A stretch of DNA of 64,000 bases from contig NC_021169.1 of NCBI RefSeq assembly GCF_000385565.1, positions 992,001-1,056,000 of the forward strand, written 5' to 3'. The notes under the pieces are model-generated. The model saw nothing but the letters and a program-made list of their open reading frames with translations, was not told where the DNA came from and ran no database searches. The stretch is from Archaeoglobus sulfaticallidus PM70-1. GTDB taxonomy: Archaea; Halobacteriota; Archaeoglobi; Archaeoglobales; Archaeoglobaceae. Each line of letters starts with the position of its first letter. Position 1 is the first letter of the stretch. Position numbers and translations under genes: made by a program. Shown one piece after another: positions 60,510 through 64,000 of the stretch.

Positions 60510-60542
60510 CACACCCCCCACTTTTTCAAGCTTTATATACTT
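60510..60542 (+). promoter_or_regulatory. Promoter cassette, copy B (before the integrase pseudogene)
   Basis: CACACCCCCCAC then TTTTTCAAGCTTTATATACTT. TTTA to ATG 60563 is 31 bases. Same arrangement as copies A and C. Confidence 0.65.
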
Positions 60543-60562
60543 ACATTTCCACAAAGAAATGT

Positions 60563-61162
60563 ATGCTGGATTATTTATCTCCCATCCTGGTTGAAGCTCC
60601 CGACGATCCTAAGTACAAAAAGGAAAGAGGGCAAAAGGCAAGTCATAAGCGACCCTTCCGCATCTTTCGCCCTGTAGAATACGAGCTACTCAAGCAAGGA
60701 GCCAAGAAAAAAGAGCTCAACCTCGATGTACTCCTACTCACAGGACTCAGATATGAGGAGGCTCGCAGACTGCAACAGCACCCAGAGTGGTTCGACGGCA
60801 TATTTATCAGGATACCAGAGATGAAGGTGACAAGACGAAGAAAGCAGAGACAGAGATGAGGCTCAGCTTGATGGGAAGAAAATCTTGCCATTCTTCTTCG
60901 ACAACAAACCTCTTCCAGATCCACACACATGGAAAGAAAATCTCATGAGGTGGGCTGAGAAGGTTGGGCTGGATTCGAGAGGATTGGGGTGCCAAGACGA
61001 CGAGGAAGACCTGGGAAAGCTGGCTGATGTTTTACTTTCCGGAAAGAAGGATAGAAATCATACAGAGCACACACCCTTCTGACTGCTGTGGAACACTACC
61101 TCAACATGCCATTCACCGAGGACGATCACAGGTTGATGGAAAAGTATGTTCACGGGTGGTAG
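60563..61162 (+). pseudogene. Tyrosine recombinase/integrase, broken by several frameshifts
   Basis: The N-terminal frame (60563-60859) gives LDVLLLTGLRYEEARRLQ near residues 54-71 with the first catalytic Arg. Next comes KILPFFFDNKPLPDPHTWKE (from about 60878), then AKTTRKTWESWLMFYFPERR in another frame (60990s) and finally LLTAVEHYLNMPFTEDD and EKYVHGW in the third frame, ending at TAG 61160-61162. In correct order this is an archaeal integrase of about 200 residues, with at least three frame changes. It no longer makes a full enzyme. It points to a former integrative element here. Confidence 0.8.
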
Positions 61163-61432
61163 CTTTAAGCTGGTGCCCCCGAAGATGGCAGAGGTTGAGG
61201 TTCAAAGTTCTGAAGAGAGACTAATTTACTTGTCAAACTGTGGCAGAACTGTGGTTTTGGAGGTTCAAAAATGGAAGATATTTACTGAGTGAAAAGCATC
61301 GATGAATCATTACATGCAGCTACCCTCCTCCAAGACTGAGAAAGAAGAGAGAACTGCTAGTGGAGTGTTCGGATAAAAGACATCTTTAAATAATAACGTA
61401 AAATTAATAGGGGATTCAATAGATCATTCTCT

Positions 61433-62601
61433 ATGAATCAACTTAGTTATGAAAAAGGAGTGGAACTTGAGAAATTGGTTGCACAACTTTTCAAGAGCAA
61501 GGGTTACGATGTCATGCATAATGTCAAACTTAAAGGCCGTTCGGGTGTTGAACATCAGATCGATGTTTATGCAGAGTACAAATGCCCACTCCATCTTTCA
61601 AGAATAGTAATTGAGTGCAAGGCGTATGATACCCCTATCAACAAAGATATCGTTATGAAACTTATACAGGAGGTCCTAGATCTGGGAGTAGATAGGGGTA
61701 TTCTTGTTACGACTTCTTATTTCACACCAGATGCCGTTTCAACAGCGAATGGGTACAATGTGGATCTATGGGACTACACGAAGCTGACAAGTCTTGTGGG
61801 AAATATAGAACTCCCAAGTGTCGAGCCAGTTAGCAACGTTTTTTACATCGAACCCAAACTCTCAGCCGAGCAAAGCAAAAAAGTAGCAGAGAAGCAAGTT
61901 AGGGGTTATTTAGAAGGGGAAAAGTACTGGAACTCATTACGGTGTTTTACCCATATTATGATTTTGATTGCGACGTTGCGATAACGGAAATCAGGGGACT
62001 ATTGAAGAAGAAGTCCGAAGTAAAAATTGTCAAAGCTAAATTAACTGTTGACGCGTGCATAAATGCCCTTGTGAGTGCTCAAAGAGAAAGTGTTAAGCTG
62101 ATTCTGCACGTACCACAAAAAATCTCGGACGCTGAAGCTGAAGCTTTTAAACTACTATTGACGATGGATTCCCTTACTGTTGCTAGTTTAGCCTCGCTGC
62201 TGAGTTGCTCTGAGGCAAAAGCAAGAAAACTCCTTCAAGGCTTAACTGCAAGGGGGTTGGCCAGGCAGGTAAAGGTCGGAAGGCAGATTCAATATGAACC
62301 CGGAGTAAATATCCCGCATCCATCGGCTTTGGCAGGAATTTCAATGCTCTACGAACTGAAGGACGGTGAACCAGTTGGTGAGAAGCTGCTACCGCCATCT
62401 ATTAGTGTGAATGATGCCGAGAGAATGCTAAAGATGATCTGGGATGTCAAACTAAGCGACTATCGCTTGGTTTACTACCCATACCACATATGGAAGACAT
62501 ACGAAGGGGGCAAGGAAGGTATAGTCGCGGTGGATGCGCTCACAGGAAACGTTAACGACTTCGTCAGTAAACTCTTGGCCAAAACAATACTCTTTCATTA
62601 G
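61433..62601 (+). pseudogene. Mrr-like restriction endonuclease fused to a helix-turn-helix part, split by a frameshift
   Basis: First frame 61433-61984: YEKGVELEKLVAQLFKSKGYDV, catalytic HQIDVYAEY … RIVIECKAYD near 43-65 (PD-(D/E)xK core), ILVTTSYFTPDA near 95. After GYLEGEK, near 61920, the frame must move by -1, giving KVLELITVFYPYYDFD and a C-terminal part with LTVASLASLLSCSEAKARKLLQGL (helix-turn-helix near 62180-62260) to TAG 62601. GGGGAAAA at the junction invites slipping, but I see no standard shift site. Joined length about 389 residues. A single-base error or mutation; may still be functional if an assembly mistake. Confidence 0.7.
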
Positions 62602-62749
62602 ACCCGAGCAAAGCTTTGAACAGGTCGCAAAAGCCTTTAGTAGTAAAGCGACTGTTTGCAGATATTGAGATTCAAAACTGCCTCAGAGGTGTCGACAAAA
62701 TTTTTGACGAAAAAGTCTCTTAACTGTTACGAGGCAGGGAGGACTCTAA

Positions 62750-63127
62750 ATGTTTTCTGATGAAATTAGAAACAGGATAAGAGAATTCATTCCAAAAAGA
62801 ATTGACAAGTTCCCCAAGCTTAAACGTGGCGAACCTTATCGTTTTCATAAGTGGGGATACGACCGAGAGGGACGCTTTTGCCTTTACTACGTTGTAACGG
62901 GAGGAAAAGAGAAATACCCCAAAAGGATCCCTATAGAAGAGCTTGAGGCTGCAGTAGTCAGATTACTAGAAACAGGCAAATTTAACAGAGAGGACTTTAG
63001 AGAACTGTGCCCGGTTGCAAATAGTGATGGGCCATGTGGTTTTACTGTGATAGGCAGGATACTAGAGGCTCTTTATGGGGCCATGTATGAGGGAAGAGGT
63101 AGAGGCTTCGAAAAGATGTCTTTCTGA
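62750..63127 (+). CDS. Hypothetical accessory protein
   Basis: A 125-residue protein not recognised. It is basic at the N-terminus (IREFIPKRIDKFPKLKRGEPYRF), with YDREGRFCLYYVVTGGKEKYPKRIPIEEL near 39-67 and a helical end. GGGAGG about twelve bases upstream is a weak ribosome site. Composition and location suggest cargo of the accessory region. Confidence 0.5.
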   Translation: MFSDEIRNRIREFIPKRIDKFPKLKRGEPYRFHKWGYDREGRFCLYYVVTGGKEKYPKRIPIEELEAAVVRLLETGKFNREDFRELCPVANSDGPCGFTVIGRILEALYGAMYEGRGRGFEKMSF

Positions 63128-63146
63128 AACACCCTGAAGCTCTGTT

Positions 63147-63164
63147 GGGAGTATATAAACTCCC
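63147..63164. terminator. Hairpin GGGAGT-ATATAA-ACTCCC
   Basis: Perfect 6-bp stem (63147-63152 with 63159-63164) 20 bases after the preceding stop, followed by CGACTTTT. It may end that transcript. On the other strand the loop reads TTTATATACTC, which is also TATA-like, so a promoter is the alternative. Confidence 0.35.
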
Positions 63165-63294
63165 TCGACTTTTCCAGTGAGGGTTTTTGAAACACTGCAA
63201 TTTGGTATCATTGAAAACTAAATAATCAGAATAGGTTCGTGTTATTTTCGTTTTACAAACTCCAAATTAAAAACAAATAGAAAACCGTTCAAAA

Positions 63295-63639
63295 CTATTC
63301 AACAATAACAGTTCCCTTCATCGCGGGATGGATTTGGCAATAATAGTTGTAAGTACCTTTCTCGGAAAAAGTTCTCTCAAATGTGTCACCCTTTTTCAGA
63401 TCTCCACTGGCAACGCCATCCTCGAAAGTAACGGTATGTCTCGCATTGTCCTCATTAACCCAACGAACTGTGGTGCCTGGGCTTATCCTTACTGTTTCTG
63501 GATCGAATGCGAAATCTCTGATCTTCACCTCAACGACAGATTGTTGAGCTTGAGGTTGTTGAGCTTGAGATGGGGCTTGGGGCTTTGCACATCCGGATAA
63601 CAGCATAACCAGAGCCAGAATAAACATGGCTTTTCTCAT
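63295..63639 (-). CDS. Blue-copper (cupredoxin/plastocyanin-like) lipoprotein
   Basis: A 114-residue exported electron carrier. Signal peptide with lipobox LLSGC, Cys17 as the likely lipid-linked residue. A Gln/Ala/Pro spacer follows (18-34), then a cupredoxin domain with copper ligands His68 (ARHTV), Cys101, His104 and Met107 (YYCQIHPAM). AGGTGATC lies just before ATG 63639. It would shuttle electrons on the outer side of the membrane, fitting a respiratory chain; copper-protein use is unusual for an obligate anaerobe but known in some Archaeoglobales. Confidence 0.88.
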   Translation of the reverse strand: MRKAMFILALVMLLSGCAKPQAPSQAQQPQAQQSVVEVKIRDFAFDPETVRISPGTTVRWVNEDNARHTVTFEDGVASGDLKKGDTFERTFSEKGTYNYYCQIHPAMKGTVIVE

Positions 63640-63751
63640 AAGATCACCTGCTAATGCTTACAATTAATCATTTTATTTGATTACTTAATATACTTTTTCA
63701 TACTTCATTTAGGAAAAGATGCAAAGCTAGTTCGGAGGTATTGATATTACT

Positions 63752-63784
63752 CACACCCCCTATTTTTTCAACCTTTATATACTC
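63752..63784 (+). promoter_or_regulatory. Promoter cassette, copy C
   Basis: CACACCCCCTAT then TTTTTCAACCTTTATATACTC. TTTA to ATG 63807 is 33 bases. Third copy of the cassette at 59796 and 60510. Confidence 0.65.
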
Positions 63785-63806
63785 TTTTATCACATTTTTT
63801 TGAAAT

Positions 63807-64000
63807 ATGCGAGACCGGTTGGATCTGTTCTTGGGAAAGGTTGGCAAGGTGAGACAAGTTGCCAAAAAGAGTTGTTGCAAGAATTGAGCGAAGCCGAAGC
63901 ACGCATACTATGTCGAGGGCGATGGAGCGGTTGTGGAGCAGCCGATGAGCGAACTCCGTAGGCTTCGGAGGAAGAGAGGAAGGAGGAGAGGGAGGAAAAG
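63807..64000 (+). pseudogene. Partial ORF with in-frame TGA at the window end
   Basis: ATG 63807 opens MRDRLDLFLGKVGKVRQVAK, which ends KKSCCKN at TGA 63885-63887. The same frame continues without a stop to the window end: AKPKHAYYVEGDGAVVEQPM, then an Arg-rich stretch (RRLRRKRGRRRGRK). The second part looks protein-like, so the TGA is probably a mutation of TGG or the frame shifted upstream. No homology recognised. Confidence 0.4.

Noticed and set aside
61910-61990. Programmed -1 frameshifting in the nuclease gene
   Set aside because: GGGGAAAAG lies near the junction, but it does not fit the X-XXY-YYZ slippery pattern in the zero frame, and no downstream pseudoknot is apparent. A mutation or sequence error is simpler.

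Overview
This is archaeal DNA, almost certainly from the Archaeoglobales (Archaeoglobus, Ferroglobus or Geoglobus type). The main signs are an O-phosphoseryl-tRNA synthetase (SepRS) gene, known from methanogens and Archaeoglobales; a fused formaldehyde-activating enzyme/hexulose-phosphate synthase; an HdrA-type heterodisulfide reductase subunit; a glycyl radical enzyme of the type known from Archaeoglobus fulgidus; an hsp20 promoter carrying the palindrome reported for the A. fulgidus heat-shock regulator HSR1; archaeal TATA boxes, many leaderless starts and GGTGA-type ribosome binding sites. Genes are tightly packed, with many ATGA or TGATG overlaps. I did not identify the species.

Layout. 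1-12.7 kb is a housekeeping region: HdrA (cut by the window start), a UspA protein, a DUF98 chorismate-lyase-like protein, a kinase/UPF0201 fusion, ADP-forming acyl-CoA synthetase, Fae-Hps with triosephosphate isomerase, LeuB/LeuD, an S4/FtsJ methyltransferase, an inosine-triphosphate pyrophosphatase and a CaiB-type CoA transferase. 12.8-16.3 kb holds a membrane TPR protein, hsp20, tRNA-Thr(GGT) and a long secreted coiled-coil protein. 16.5-19.1 kb is a scrap region: a frameshifted transposase fragment, another decayed ORF, and small secreted and membrane proteins. 19.4-25.5 kb is a surface-polysaccharide locus that looks richer in A+T (three glycosyltransferases, an alkaline-phosphatase-superfamily enzyme, a methyltransferase and a flippase). 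The ManC gene at 30.4 kb would supply GDP-mannose.

25.8-45.9 kb mixes transport (DASS and SSS symporters), organic-acid and CoA metabolism (two phenylacetate-CoA ligases, a thiolase, 2-dehydropantoate reductase), a divergent ThiI-like protein, HAD and NUDIX hydrolases, a PAS histidine kinase, AroE, a CYTH protein, an FKBP and a four-CBS protein. 46.4-51.1 kb is an information-processing operon: gatC-gatA-sepS-nfi-fdhD. GatCA and SepRS both act in indirect aminoacyl-tRNA synthesis. 51.1-53.8 kb is a minus-strand set: a small ferredoxin, an FAD oxidoreductase and a CcmA/CcmB-like ABC exporter. 55.0-58.3 kb is a glycyl radical enzyme with its activase.

58.5-64 kb is an accessory region with few intact genes, a multiply frameshifted tyrosine recombinase, a split restriction-endonuclease-like gene and a blue-copper lipoprotein. 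It also holds the two most unusual signals. The first is a candidate stand-alone structured RNA gene (59561-59660): four perfect or G-U-compatible helices closing a multi-branch fold, a TATA-like box at the right distance, a T-run after it, and flanking 37-bp direct repeats. The second is a promoter cassette present three times, each placed 31-33 bases before a short or broken ORF. All functions are inferred from sequence motifs read by eye; no database search was possible.
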